This document shows positions 1-8,285 of a DNA stretch of 64,000 bases, in pieces; the stretch's first letter is position 1; each line of letters starts with the position of its first letter. A program made the translations under genes and the position numbers. Source of the stretch: Alkalicoccus luteus (GTDB taxonomy: Bacteria; Bacillota; Bacilli; Bacillales; Salisediminibacteriaceae). The notes beneath the pieces are model-generated. The model was not told where the DNA came from and made no database searches. It was given only the letters and a program-made list of their open reading frames with translations. The stretch lies in contig NZ_JAATHJ010000017.1 in the NCBI RefSeq assembly GCF_012034335.1, positions 1-64,000 of the forward strand. Reading direction: 5' to 3'.

Positions 1-120
1 AAGATCCAGCGCTTCCGGCAGCAGGAGGAAGCGGTTAGCTGAGCCCGTTCCCTCCGGAAAGCGAGTGTCCGCAGATACAGGCAGATGCAACGTTATTCAC
101 TTAAAATGACTTTATCAACA
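1..120. repeat. possible copy (partial) of a dispersed intergenic element
   Basis: This AG-rich stretch contains a block at about 54-75 (GGAAAGCGAGTGTCCGCAG) and ends near 124 in a stretch reading ACTTTATCAACA. From memory, similar blocks in this order recur between genes in alkaliphilic and halophilic Bacillaceae genomes, but I see only one copy here, so the assignment is inference. An open frame from base 1 stops with TGA at 40-42; it could be the last codons of an upstream gene, but nothing recognisable is encoded. Confidence 0.3.
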
Positions 121-125
121 CTCTG

Positions 126-162
126 AAAAGCCGCGCCGGAGATTTTCTCCGGCGCGGCTTTT
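126..162. terminator. bidirectional intrinsic terminator
   Basis: A perfect 17-bp inverted repeat (126-142 with 146-162) around a 3-base TTT loop, with A-run on one side and T-run on the other, so it can work in both directions. It lies just after the stop of the minus-strand ypuF-like gene and would also stop any rightward transcript entering from the left edge. Confidence 0.85.
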
Positions 163-207
163 AAAATGAATTCCTGAATAACAACTGGACTGCAGACAGA
201 TGTCTTA

Positions 208-753
208 TCAGTTTCCTGATCGGCTGTCAGAAGCATGCTTTCTAAGCTCGATAGCTTCAGCACGGGCAGTTTCAACTTCTGTGCGGTCTCTGACAAGGTG
301 CCGGTGAAGAACAGAAGGATCTATGCTTCGATCATCAAGATTCCATTCAAGGCCAAGTGCGGATGTCCTCTGCCGGCAAATACGTTCCACTTCATCGGTG
401 AGCGGAATAGAGAAAGGGCGATAAGGCCAACCTTGGTAAACTTCTTCATAACGTTGATTCAGCGATTCTCTCAGCTGATCTGTATAAATTCCAACTTCAT
501 ACAGCCGGTGATCACCGCGATCGAGCAGCCGGAAAACTTTATCGAAAAGCTTAAGGCTTCCACGGATATTTCCTCTGCGCTGATGATATAGCGCAACCGC
601 CAGCTGAATAAGCAGCAGCCATGTTTTTTCCCGGTTATTTTCTATCCAGTACTCTTCTAAAATTTCATGACACTCAAAAAAGTCACGTGTTGCATGAAAT
701 TCAATTAAATAATTGACATACGCCTGTGGATAATCAACTCTCACTTGCTGCAT
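208..753 (-). CDS. ypuF: DUF309 family protein, YpuF-like
   Basis: A 181-residue soluble protein with the DUF309 signature near its N-terminus (FFECHEILEEYW, residues 25-36), followed by helical Arg-rich segments. The family has no established biochemical role. B. subtilis places ypuF just upstream of scpA, and here it also neighbours scpA, which supports the name, but it is transcribed away from scpA instead of towards it. The start ATG is preceded by GGAGAG about 8 bases upstream. A bidirectional terminator follows the stop codon. The C-terminal 50 residues are charged and probably poorly ordered. Family assignment is good; function is unknown. Confidence 0.8.
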   Translation of the reverse strand: MQQVRVDYPQAYVNYLIEFHATRDFFECHEILEEYWIENNREKTWLLLIQLAVALYHQRRGNIRGSLKLFDKVFRLLDRGDHRLYEVGIYTDQLRESLNQRYEEVYQGWPYRPFSIPLTDEVERICRQRTSALGLEWNLDDRSIDPSVLHRHLVRDRTEVETARAEAIELRKHASDSRSGN

Positions 754-889
754 GTGCGACTCTCCTTTTTCCTTAAGCCTGCTTTGCTTTTATCTTTTCA
801 AGTATAAATCATCTTGCTCATTTATAAAACTATTTCCGTCTGAGTCCGCGGTATATGATATAATATCGCATGAAATGGAGTGGGAACTG

Positions 890-1636
890 ATGACATATCA
901 CGTAAAACTACACGGGTTCGAAGGCCCTCTTGATCTGCTCCTTCATTTGATTCAAAAAAATGATCTGGACCTGTATGATATTCATTTGAAGGATATTACG
1001 GACCAATATGTGGATTATATTCGAACGATGCAAGTACTGGAGCTGAATGTGGCGGGAGAATATCTTGTCATGGCTTCAACGCTTCTATATATGAAAAGCA
1101 GATTGCTGCTTCCCGCTGAGGAACCGGAAGAGCTTTATGACGAGCTTGATGCAGAGGAAGAATGGACAAGAGAATCGTTAATGGAAAAACTGGTGCAGTA
1201 CAAAGCCTATAAGGAAGCTGCCTCAGAATTAAAGCAGAAGGAAGCAGAGCGAAGTCTTTATTTTACAAGACCGCCCGAAGATCTTTCTTGCTTCACTGGA
1301 AAAGAGGACCCTTCAGCTGAACTGGATGTATCATTATTTGACCTGATTGGAGCTTTCCAAGATGTTCAAAAGCGCACGAAAAAAGAAAAGTCCTATCACA
1401 GCGTTGCGCGTGAAGAAATATCAATTGAGTCCAAGATGGGAGCTATCGTGGATACTCTCAAGCGCTACAAGGGCAAAACAACGTTTCGAACGCTTTTTAA
1501 TGAAGATCAGGAAGATACACCGGTAATGACTTTTCTGGCATTGCTGGAACTGATGAAAAACAAACGGGTGACGTGTGAGCAGGCCAGGCACTTTGCCGAT
1601 ATTTCAATTGTAATGAAGGAGGGGGATTTTGCGTGA
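890..1636 (+). CDS. scpA: segregation and condensation protein A (kleisin)
   Basis: Kleisin subunit of the SMC-ScpAB condensin that compacts and resolves newly replicated chromosomes. The 248-residue protein starts with the classical ScpA N-terminus (GFEGPLDLLLHLI, residues 9-21), which binds the SMC neck, and ends in a winged-helix region that binds the SMC head. The ATG at 890 is chosen over an upstream in-frame start because it has GGAG nine bases before it and gives the family's normal length (about 250). A TATAAT at 859-864 is a likely -10 element; no good -35 is seen. The stop overlaps the scpB GTG by four bases, so the two are translationally coupled. Confidence 0.96.
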   Translation: MTYHVKLHGFEGPLDLLLHLIQKNDLDLYDIHLKDITDQYVDYIRTMQVLELNVAGEYLVMASTLLYMKSRLLLPAEEPEELYDELDAEEEWTRESLMEKLVQYKAYKEAASELKQKEAERSLYFTRPPEDLSCFTGKEDPSAELDVSLFDLIGAFQDVQKRTKKEKSYHSVAREEISIESKMGAIVDTLKRYKGKTTFRTLFNEDQEDTPVMTFLALLELMKNKRVTCEQARHFADISIVMKEGDFA

Positions 1637-2214
1637 CGGAAAAAGATATCACCGGAAGACTGGAAGGGCTGCTCTTCGTAGCGGGAGATGAAGGAATGGA
1701 AAAAGCTCATCTTTTAAATGCTCTTCAGTTATCGGAGGAGGAGCTTGAACAGCACGCTGATAAATTAAATCAGCAATATGAAAGCGGCGGGAGAGGCATT
1801 GCTTTGCAGGAAGTCGCCGGAGGTTATCAGCTGACAACAAGACCGGAACATGCAGATATGTATAAGAAACTCGTCTCTTCACCGGTCAATACGACTCTTT
1901 CACAGGCAGCACTCGAATGTCTGGCAGTCATTGCGTATCGTCAGCCGGTCGCGCGCATGGAAATCGAGGATATTCGCGGTGTTAAAACTGACAGACCGCT
2001 TCGTACGCTGCAAAACAGAGGGCTGATACAGGAGACCGGGAGAAAAGAAGGTGCCGGCAGAGCGATTCTTTACGGAACAACGAGGTATTTTCTTGAGCAG
2101 TTCGGTCTGCAGACGTTAAACGACCTTCCTCCGCTTGAGAAAGAAGAGGAAGGCAGCGAAGATTTTGATCTCTTTTTTGATCGGTTTCAACAAGCGGTAG
2201 AAGAGGAAGGTTAA
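1633..2214 (+). CDS. scpB: segregation and condensation protein B
   Basis: Winged-helix partner of ScpA; a ScpB dimer bridges the kleisin in the SMC condensin. The 193-residue length fits the family (B. subtilis 197). The middle contains the conserved block ECLAVIAYRQPVARMEIEDI and the RTLQNRGLIQE segment typical of ScpB. It starts with GTG inside the scpA stop codon, with GGAGGGGG just upstream. The C-terminus is Glu-rich. The stop codon overlaps the stop codon of the convergent SDR gene (shared TTAA), with no terminator between them. In B. subtilis ypuI and dacB follow; here they are missing. Confidence 0.96.
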   Translation: MTEKDITGRLEGLLFVAGDEGMEKAHLLNALQLSEEELEQHADKLNQQYESGGRGIALQEVAGGYQLTTRPEHADMYKKLVSSPVNTTLSQAALECLAVIAYRQPVARMEIEDIRGVKTDRPLRTLQNRGLIQETGRKEGAGRAILYGTTRYFLEQFGLQTLNDLPPLEKEEEGSEDFDLFFDRFQQAVEEEG

Positions 2215-3011
2215 CGCATAACGCTTCCACCCGATATTTTAAGGGATTCCCCCACAATGTTATCCGCTGCATCCGAGAGCAGAAACATGATTGTTCTTGC
2301 CGTTTCTTCAGGTGTCGTTATCCTGCCGGAAGGAAGGGCTTTTTCGGTTTGTTCGCGCTGTTCTTCATAAGAGATACCGTTAGCGACGGCCTTTTTTTCC
2401 AGAATCTGACGGGCCATGTCGGTGTCTACAAACCCTGGACAAACAGCATTCACTCTTACACCGTGCTCAATAGCTTCCAGAGCAAAAGAGTGAGTAAAGC
2501 CGATCATGGCAAATTTTGAGCCTGCGTATGCTGTACTTCCGTGCGTTCCACGGAGACCGGACAAGGAAGATATATTCACTACGGACCCTTTCCCGCGTTC
2601 TTTCATGCTTTTAAATACGAGCTGACTCAGCATCACTGCAGAAGTAAAGTTGATCTGCATAATGGACTCCAGCTCATCCTCCTTAATAGACTCGACTACG
2701 TCGCCGCCGGCTATACCGGCTCCATTAACGAGCCCGGTTAAAGGACCGAAAGCTTCTTCTGCTTCAAATACAAGCCGCTCTCGGTCCCGAGTATCTGTTA
2801 AATCGGCCTGAATGGTTAACAGATTCGAGGCATCAGCATGATAGTGGGCCTGCTGACTCAGCGATCGAAGTTTTTCTTCGTTCCGGCCTGCTGCTGTAAC
2901 CTGAGCTCCAAGCTTAAGTAATTCAAGTGCCAGCACTTTGCCGATTCCGCCTGTTGCTCCGGTAATTAAAACATGTGTTCCTTTAAATGCGTTAGCATGA
3001 AACATACTCAT
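2211..3011 (-). CDS. short-chain dehydrogenase/reductase, substrate unknown
   Basis: A 266-residue classical SDR oxidoreductase. It has the Rossmann nucleotide motif TGATGGIG (residues 17-24), the NGAG motif that follows beta-strand 4, a catalytic Ser in NISSLSG and the YxxxK catalytic pair in YAGSK, then the PG motif NAVCPGFVDTDM. An Arg in AAGRNEEK after the second strand hints at NADP preference. The start has GAGGAGG nine bases upstream. Many family members reduce 3-oxoacyl groups, sugars or aldehydes; sequence alone does not say which. It belongs to a block absent from the B. subtilis order, convergent with scpB. Confidence 0.85.
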   Translation of the reverse strand: MSMFHANAFKGTHVLITGATGGIGKVLALELLKLGAQVTAAGRNEEKLRSLSQQAHYHADASNLLTIQADLTDTRDRERLVFEAEEAFGPLTGLVNGAGIAGGDVVESIKEDELESIMQINFTSAVMLSQLVFKSMKERGKGSVVNISSLSGLRGTHGSTAYAGSKFAMIGFTHSFALEAIEHGVRVNAVCPGFVDTDMARQILEKKAVANGISYEEQREQTEKALPSGRITTPEETARTIMFLLSDAADNIVGESLKISGGSVMR

Positions 3012-3144
3012 TCACATATTCCTCCTCTTCGAACTGCCCGTTCTAAATGATACGGGATTCTTGTCTACAATTACCCTCTAAAGGGAAAGAGAAAACAGAA
3101 GCACATAGCAGATTTTCAAGTTGATGGCTGGAAGGAGTCCATAC

Positions 3145-4557
3145 ATGTATATAACAAGAAATAAATGGAAATGGGCTATTGCCGGTCTGTTGCTAATTAC
3201 ACTGGCTGCTACATTATACGGCCTTTTTAAACCTGTGCCGGAGGGAACGTCTTTTAAAGGCGATGTTCATTACACCGACAATCTTTCATTTCTGTTTAAC
3301 CGCTCTTTTGAAGAGGATGGAGAAAGAGTGTTTAATGAGCAGATATACTCGGCCGTGCTGGAAGCAGTGGAAGAGGCTGAAACGTTTGTCGTAGTGGAAA
3401 TGTTTCTTCTAAACGATAAAACTGACGGTGATTTCCCGGATCTTAGTCTCTCGCTTACGGAGGCGCTGATCGCGGCATCGGAAAGAGGGGTTGACGTTTA
3501 TGTCATTACTGACCCTATTAATACCAGCTATTATTCCCATGACTCTACGATGATCAATATGCTGAATGAAGCTGAAATTGAAACGGTTATAACGGATATT
3601 TCCAGACTTCAGGATTCAAATCCCCTTTATTCAGGAATATGGCGGGCGTATTTGCAATGGTTCGGACAGAGCGGCAACGGATGGATTGAAAATCCGTTTG
3701 ACCCGGAAGCGCCCGATATGACGATTCGTTCATTTCTAAAGCTGATGAACGGGAGGGCGAATCACCGAAAAGTGATTGTGACGGAGGAAAGCGGGTTTGT
3801 CATGTCTGCTAATTTCCATGATGAAAGCTATTATTATATAAATACCGCGTTTCAAACGGGTGGTCACGTTTTATAGGATTTACTTGATTCAGCTCAGTCT
3901 GTTTCAAACTTCTCCGGAGGACCGGAAATTCAGGCAGAACCGGCAATGGATGAGAATGAGGGCGAATATGCTGTACAGGTTTTAACAGAAGGAGAAAACT
4001 TCACCAGGGTTCAAAAAATGCTGGATGAATCTTCAGCAGACGATATCGTTTACGCAGCTCTTTACTTTTTAGCGGATCCGGATATTGTCGATAGTATAAA
4101 AGCCGCAGCCGAGCGAGGAACAGAAGTAAGACTGATTCTGGATCCTAATGAGAATGCATTTGGTATGGATGTATTCGGTATGCCTAACAGACCGGTAGCG
4201 GAAGATTTGATGGACCTTGGGCTTCCAAATTTGCAGGTGCGCTGGTACAACACCGGAGACGAACAGTTTCACCCTAAAACGATGGCCGTATTCAGCAGCT
4301 CCGGTTTACAGGTAACAGCGGGATCAGCCAATTTTACGAGCAGAAATATGCGGGATAATAATCTCGATACGAATCTTTACGTGGAGGCGGATCAGGGAAG
4401 CGATATATACTTGGAAATCGAAAGTTTCTTTGAGGAAATGTGGACGAACGACGGAGCAGATTATACGTTGCCTTACGAACATTATCTAAATCCACACTCA
4501 AGCTGGCGCGAGTGGGTGTACCGTTTTCAGAAAATATCCGGATTGAGCACGTATTAA
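3145..4557 (+). pseudogene. phospholipase D-like (HKD) membrane-anchored protein interrupted by an in-frame TAG
   Basis: The two halves are in the same frame and are split only by a TAG at 3874-3876; the 23 codons after it are open and continue the protein without loss. The first half has an N-terminal membrane anchor (WAIAGLLLITLAATLYGLF) and the first HxK motif (NHRKVIV). The second half carries the second motif pair (FHPKTMAV, GSANFTSRN). Together they would give about 470 residues of the phospholipase D / cardiolipin synthase superfamily. The ATG at 3145 has GAAGGAG seven bases upstream. No ribosome binding site precedes the second half, so two separate genes are unlikely. A one-base change such as GAG to TAG explains the break; sequencing error remains possible. 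Confidence 0.8.
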
Positions 4558-4586
4558 ACTGCCATACTTACATGTGGAGATTCAGC

Positions 4587-4621
4587 AAAAGGGCGCTCAC
4601 GGGATGTGAGCGCCCTTTTTT
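4587..4621. terminator. intrinsic terminator, probably bidirectional
   Basis: A perfect 10-bp GC-rich stem (4591-4600 with 4606-4615) with a 5-base loop, preceded by AAAA and followed by TTTTTT. It separates the convergent phospholipase D-like gene and the P450 gene and can serve both. Confidence 0.9.
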
Positions 4622-4633
4622 GATTAATAGATT

Positions 4634-5941
4634 TCAGGATTTAATCACTGTCTGGCTGGCTTCATCTTGTTCCAGCTGTTCCGGAGAAGCATGAAGACGT
4701 TTGACGTTCGTAATAACGAAGCCGCTTTTCGGTATCGTCGGAACTCTGGAAAGCGACCATGCAAGATTTTGTTCTGGTACCTCATACGATAAATGCGTCG
4801 TGAAATACTTGAAGAATGCACGCATCACAATGACAGTCAACCACTCACCTGCACACCGGTGGCCGGCATAATGGTCACCTCCTCCTTGCGGAACGAAGGA
4901 AAAGGGGCTGCCTTTCCAGTCCTTGAATCGTTCAGGATTAAACGTATCCGGATCATTCCAACTGTCGGGATGACGGTTTGTGCCGAAAAAATCGAGAACG
5001 ACAAGCTGATCTTTTTTAAATTGATAATCATGCCACGTAAATGGCTTTTTAACTTTAGCTGCCATAGCGGGAGCGAAAGGATAATAGCGCCGTACTTCCT
5101 GGGCAAACATCTGACTGAACCCATTTTCATCTGCGGCGAGCTTCTCGCTGATGTCAGGAAATTCATGGAGGGCGAGACAGCCGAACACGATAAAGTACCC
5201 TGTAGCCAGCAGCGGGCGCACGGCGTTGTTAACCTCGACGGCAGCCTCTGAAGCAGAAAGGCGTTTGCCGTTCTCATCGCGGTAATGTGAGATAATATAA
5301 AGAGCCGTGTGTTCCGCAGGCTGAAGCTTGCCTTTGCGAACTTGCCGGACAATGCCGGCGAGCCATTCTTCCTGACTTTTTCGGGCTTTTTTTCCGTCTT
5401 TCATTCTGGAAAGAGAACCGAACGAATCAACCATCATCCCCATTTCCCGGGTACGCTGCGCCGCCTCTTCTTCCTTAAGGGGTACACCAGCCCAGCGGCA
5501 TCCGCTTCTGACGAGAACTTCCCGAATGTCGTCATATATAACCGTTCTGCTTCGTTTTTCCCAAAGCTTTGCTTTCTTATCCAGTTCCTGCAGCGCAATG
5601 TCCTTCATATCTTCAATTCGTTCCGGAGTCATCATAGACAAAAACATACGCTTGCGGTGCCGGTGTGCTTCTCCATCCATTCCATGGACGCCTTCTCCGA
5701 GCAATGACTTGCTTATCACGCCGGGGACCGCATTTTTCCGGACGAAAAGCTCGTTATCATAAAACTTTTCAACTGCTTCTTCACCAGCCATGCATACAGC
5801 CTTTTTACCAAGGAGTCTTGTTTCAAAAAGGTCAGACTCCAGCTCGCGCCTGCGTGAAGTAATAAACATAAATCCTTCATTAAGCAAATTAACTGTATTA
5901 TCAAATCCTTTGGCTTTTGGTACAGGATACTTTATTTTCAA
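4634..5941 (-). CDS. cypC: CYP152 cytochrome P450, H2O2-dependent fatty-acid peroxygenase
   Basis: Hydroxylates (or decarboxylates) long-chain fatty acids using hydrogen peroxide instead of a reductase. The 435-residue sequence keeps the family marks at the same residue numbers as B. subtilis P450BS-beta: the Arg-Pro pair at 242-243, where Arg binds the substrate carboxylate, and the heme ligand Cys363 in the GHRCAGE segment. The usual P450 acid-alcohol pair of the I helix is missing, as expected in CYP152. There is no signal peptide. Translation starts at TTG with GAGGGG about eight bases upstream; no in-frame ATG is better. The gene lies in the lineage-specific block and ends at a shared terminator. 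Confidence 0.93.
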   Translation of the reverse strand: MKIKYPVPKAKGFDNTVNLLNEGFMFITSRRRELESDLFETRLLGKKAVCMAGEEAVEKFYDNELFVRKNAVPGVISKSLLGEGVHGMDGEAHRHRKRMFLSMMTPERIEDMKDIALQELDKKAKLWEKRSRTVIYDDIREVLVRSGCRWAGVPLKEEEAAQRTREMGMMVDSFGSLSRMKDGKKARKSQEEWLAGIVRQVRKGKLQPAEHTALYIISHYRDENGKRLSASEAAVEVNNAVRPLLATGYFIVFGCLALHEFPDISEKLAADENGFSQMFAQEVRRYYPFAPAMAAKVKKPFTWHDYQFKKDQLVVLDFFGTNRHPDSWNDPDTFNPERFKDWKGSPFSFVPQGGGDHYAGHRCAGEWLTVIVMRAFFKYFTTHLSYEVPEQNLAWSLSRVPTIPKSGFVITNVKRLHASPEQLEQDEASQTVIKS

Positions 5942-6037
5942 GTTTCCATCCCCTCTCTTATCTGGTCATACCTGCTGCAGGCAGCTATGTACACCTTTCA
6001 GATACCCCTGAGGGGAGGGGATGAAACCAGATGCAGG

Positions 6038-6868
6038 CTAGCCGGCCTCTGTGCGCAGCTCCTCAAGGAATCGTGCAAACGCCTCATGAAAGTCTTCTGC
6101 TTGCGTTACATTGTTATGATCATATCCGGGAAGCTCAATATGCTCTGTGCGACCTGCCCATGTCTCCGCTGTCACGAGGGAGTGCTCCGGGGGAATAACC
6201 ATGTCTTCAGACCCTGTAAAAACAAGCAGCGGCGTTTCGACCGTTTCGGCCATCGTACTCACCGGAAAGGGATGCCGGATAAAGGTGCCGGCGGGGAGCC
6301 ACGGATGCCGGTGCTGCTGCAGTGCTTTTCTGGAATCATAGGGAGAAATTAATATAGTCGCTGCAACCGGCCTCTCAGAAGCTAAATAGGCAGCCGTACC
6401 AGTTCCCATGCTCCGTCCTCCCGATACAATCATTGATTGATCCACCGCGTGATGGGATGCTCCGAAGTCATAAAGCGCTTCGGCATCGGAGAAAAAAGCG
6501 TCCTGGGACGGCTCTCCAGTACTCTTTCCGTAGCCGCGGTAATTAACAAACAAGCCATGCCATTCATCCGGGAGCGGGAGGGATTCCATTGCTCTGGAAG
6601 CTTCCTCAGCATTCCCTCCAAAATAAATAAACAACGGTGCAGCTTCATCAAGGGAAGAAGGGAGGAACCACCCGTGCAGTTCGGCTCCATCAGAATCGAT
6701 AACGACTTCCTCAGAGGATGGGAACGCTTCATTTACTTGTTCGATTCGATCATTAGACAGGGATGCTCCTTGAAATAGGTTTTCTTCCTGATTCACAATG
6801 GCCTGGTAAAAGTGAAGACCATAAAACAGCAGGCCCACACCTGCGGCTGCTGAAATGAGTAATTTCAT
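6038..6868 (-). CDS. membrane-anchored alpha/beta hydrolase
   Basis: A 276-residue serine hydrolase of the BEM46/YqkD-like type. An N-terminal hydrophobic helix (residues 3-20) anchors it to the membrane with the catalytic domain outside. The nucleophile is the Ser of GRSMG, the acid is probably Asp in GSEDMVIP and the base His in PGYDHNN, in the usual order. YFGGNAEE provides the oxyanion-hole segment. Its ATG overlaps the last four bases (ATGA) of the upstream minus-strand gene, so the two are cotranscribed. The natural substrate, probably an ester or acyl compound, cannot be read from sequence. Confidence 0.82.
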   Translation of the reverse strand: MKLLISAAAGVGLLFYGLHFYQAIVNQEENLFQGASLSNDRIEQVNEAFPSSEEVVIDSDGAELHGWFLPSSLDEAAPLFIYFGGNAEEASRAMESLPLPDEWHGLFVNYRGYGKSTGEPSQDAFFSDAEALYDFGASHHAVDQSMIVSGGRSMGTGTAAYLASERPVAATILISPYDSRKALQQHRHPWLPAGTFIRHPFPVSTMAETVETPLLVFTGSEDMVIPPEHSLVTAETWAGRTEHIELPGYDHNNVTQAEDFHEAFARFLEELRTEAG

Positions 6869-7353
6869 TTAAAACCGTTCCTTTCTTCGTCATACCAGAT
6901 TCGGAGATGATCCTGCATCTTTGCTTCCAGCTTGATTGATGCCGACCGCACGCCGCCAGCCTCCGTATCCGGTGCATCTGGATGGCCACGGAATGCGGTT
7001 TTCCATTCTCCCTGGTCTGTTTTCCAGTATGTAAGCAAATAATCCGCATAGAGGCGATAACATTCTTTTGCAGCATGACTTTGCTGAGCAGTAAGCGGAA
7101 CTTCTGACAGGGGAAAAGGCAGCTTGGGATTCGTCACCTGAATTTCTCGCACGTGGAGCTTTTCACGCTGCCGGGAGCAGGCATTGTGCATTGCCAGAAG
7201 CTGCAGCTCAACGAGCCGTTTTTGTTCAATTGCCACATCAGCCTCAGCGTTTTTTGCTTTTAGAGGCAGTTCAGGCTGTTCATTTCGTATAAAAAGGATC
7301 AGCAGCAGAACCTGGCCGATCAGAACAACAGATAGCATTACCGTTTGCAGCAA
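6865..7353 (-). CDS. unknown protein with N-terminal membrane anchor
   Basis: Not recognised. It encodes about 163 residues: one hydrophobic helix at the N-terminus (VMLSVVLIGQVLLLILF), then a charged, mostly helical extracytoplasmic part with two Cys residues and no clear family motif. The frame stays open upstream across rluB on the other strand, but that part is an antisense shadow. AGAGAGG at 7364-7370 supports a start at TTG 7353 (ten bases away); GTG at 7359 or 7362 are alternatives. It overlaps the hydrolase gene by four bases and probably acts with it at the membrane. It is divergent from rluB. Confidence 0.6.
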   Translation of the reverse strand: MLQTVMLSVVLIGQVLLLILFIRNEQPELPLKAKNAEADVAIEQKRLVELQLLAMHNACSRQREKLHVREIQVTNPKLPFPLSEVPLTAQQSHAAKECYRLYADYLLTYWKTDQGEWKTAFRGHPDAPDTEAGGVRSASIKLEAKMQDHLRIWYDEERNGFK

Positions 7354-7374
7354 GCGCACCACACCTCTCTTCTT

Positions 7375-7403
7375 TTGCGAAACCGGCTTTTTCGGAGTAC
7401 AAT
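7375..7403 (+). promoter_or_regulatory. sigma-A-type promoter of rluB
   Basis: TTGCGA (7375-7380) and TACAAT (7398-7403) are separated by 17 bases. The predicted RNA starts near 7410, about 60 bases before the rluB ATG. It lies in the divergent region shared with the unknown minus-strand gene. Confidence 0.55.
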
Positions 7404-7471
7404 AGAGTACTGGCAGATAAATTGTATCATGAACCGCTGTCGGGATGACAACGGAAAGGAAAGGTGTAAAC

Positions 7472-8191
7472 ATGGAAAGATTACAGAAAATTATTGCCTC
7501 GGCAGGAATTACGTCACGCCGAAAAGCTGAAAAACTGATTGAGGATGGAAAAGTGCAGGTAAATGGAGAAACCGTAACCGAACTTGGCAAGAAAGCAGAT
7601 GCAGCAAAGGATACCATCCTTGTAGACGGGGTGCCGCTGCAGAAGGAGTCCCCGGTATACTATGTTCTCTACAAGCCTTCCGGTGTGATTTCAAGTGCGA
7701 AAGATGAAGCCGGCAGAAAAACGGTGGTTGATTATATCGATACGGACAAGCGGGTTTATCCGGTAGGGCGCCTTGACTACGATACGTCCGGCATTATTAT
7801 TCTGACGAATGACGGTGAATTTGCCAATACGCTGATGCATCCGAAATATCAAGTTGAGAAAGCTTATTTAGCGAAAGTAGAAGGAATTCCATCGAGACAG
7901 TTGATTAAAAAACTGCAGAACGGAATTGTAATAGACGATCAAAAAACGGCTCCCGCGTTTGCGAAAGTCCGTAAAACAGACCAGCGCAAAGGTACATCAC
8001 TTGTAGAGCTGGTTATTCATGAAGGACGGAACCGCCAGGTCAGAAAAATGTTTGACGCTATCGGCCACCCTGTTATCAAGCTGCGGCGGGAGCGGTACGG
8101 CATTCTGGATACAAAAGGCCTTAATGCAGGAGAATATAGAGAGTTAAAGCCGCATGAAGTAAAGAAGCTGCGCGATTCAGCTGTCACATAA
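7472..8191 (+). CDS. rluB: 23S rRNA pseudouridine synthase RluB
   Basis: Converts a uridine of 23S rRNA (position 2605 in E. coli numbering) to pseudouridine during ribosome assembly. The 239-residue protein has an N-terminal S4 RNA-binding domain (about residues 1-48) and the RsuA/RluB catalytic domain with VGRLDYDTSG, where Asp102 is the nucleophile, plus the EGRNRQVRKM motif near the C-terminus. The ATG at 7472 follows GGAAAGG. The family assignment and position just ahead of resA match B. subtilis YpuL/RluB. In B. subtilis spmA-spmB precede it; here they do not. Confidence 0.95.
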   Translation: MERLQKIIASAGITSRRKAEKLIEDGKVQVNGETVTELGKKADAAKDTILVDGVPLQKESPVYYVLYKPSGVISSAKDEAGRKTVVDYIDTDKRVYPVGRLDYDTSGIIILTNDGEFANTLMHPKYQVEKAYLAKVEGIPSRQLIKKLQNGIVIDDQKTAPAFAKVRKTDQRKGTSLVELVIHEGRNRQVRKMFDAIGHPVIKLRRERYGILDTKGLNAGEYRELKPHEVKKLRDSAVT

Positions 8192-8285
8192 CGTTCGAAA
8201 AAGACATCCCTCCATTTCATGATAATGAAGGCGCTGCATGATAAGATAAGGATGGGGAAATGTTTTCAGTAAAGGAGGGATAGCC

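Noticed and set aside
3946-4557. Second half of the phospholipase D-like gene as its own gene
   Set aside because: It has no ribosome binding site, is in the same frame as the first half, and the 23 codons before its ATG continue the protein.
7354-7617. N-terminal extension of the unknown minus-strand protein across rluB
   Set aside because: The extended part is antisense to the S4 domain of rluB and has Ser/Phe-rich shadow composition; a ribosome site lies near 7364-7370.
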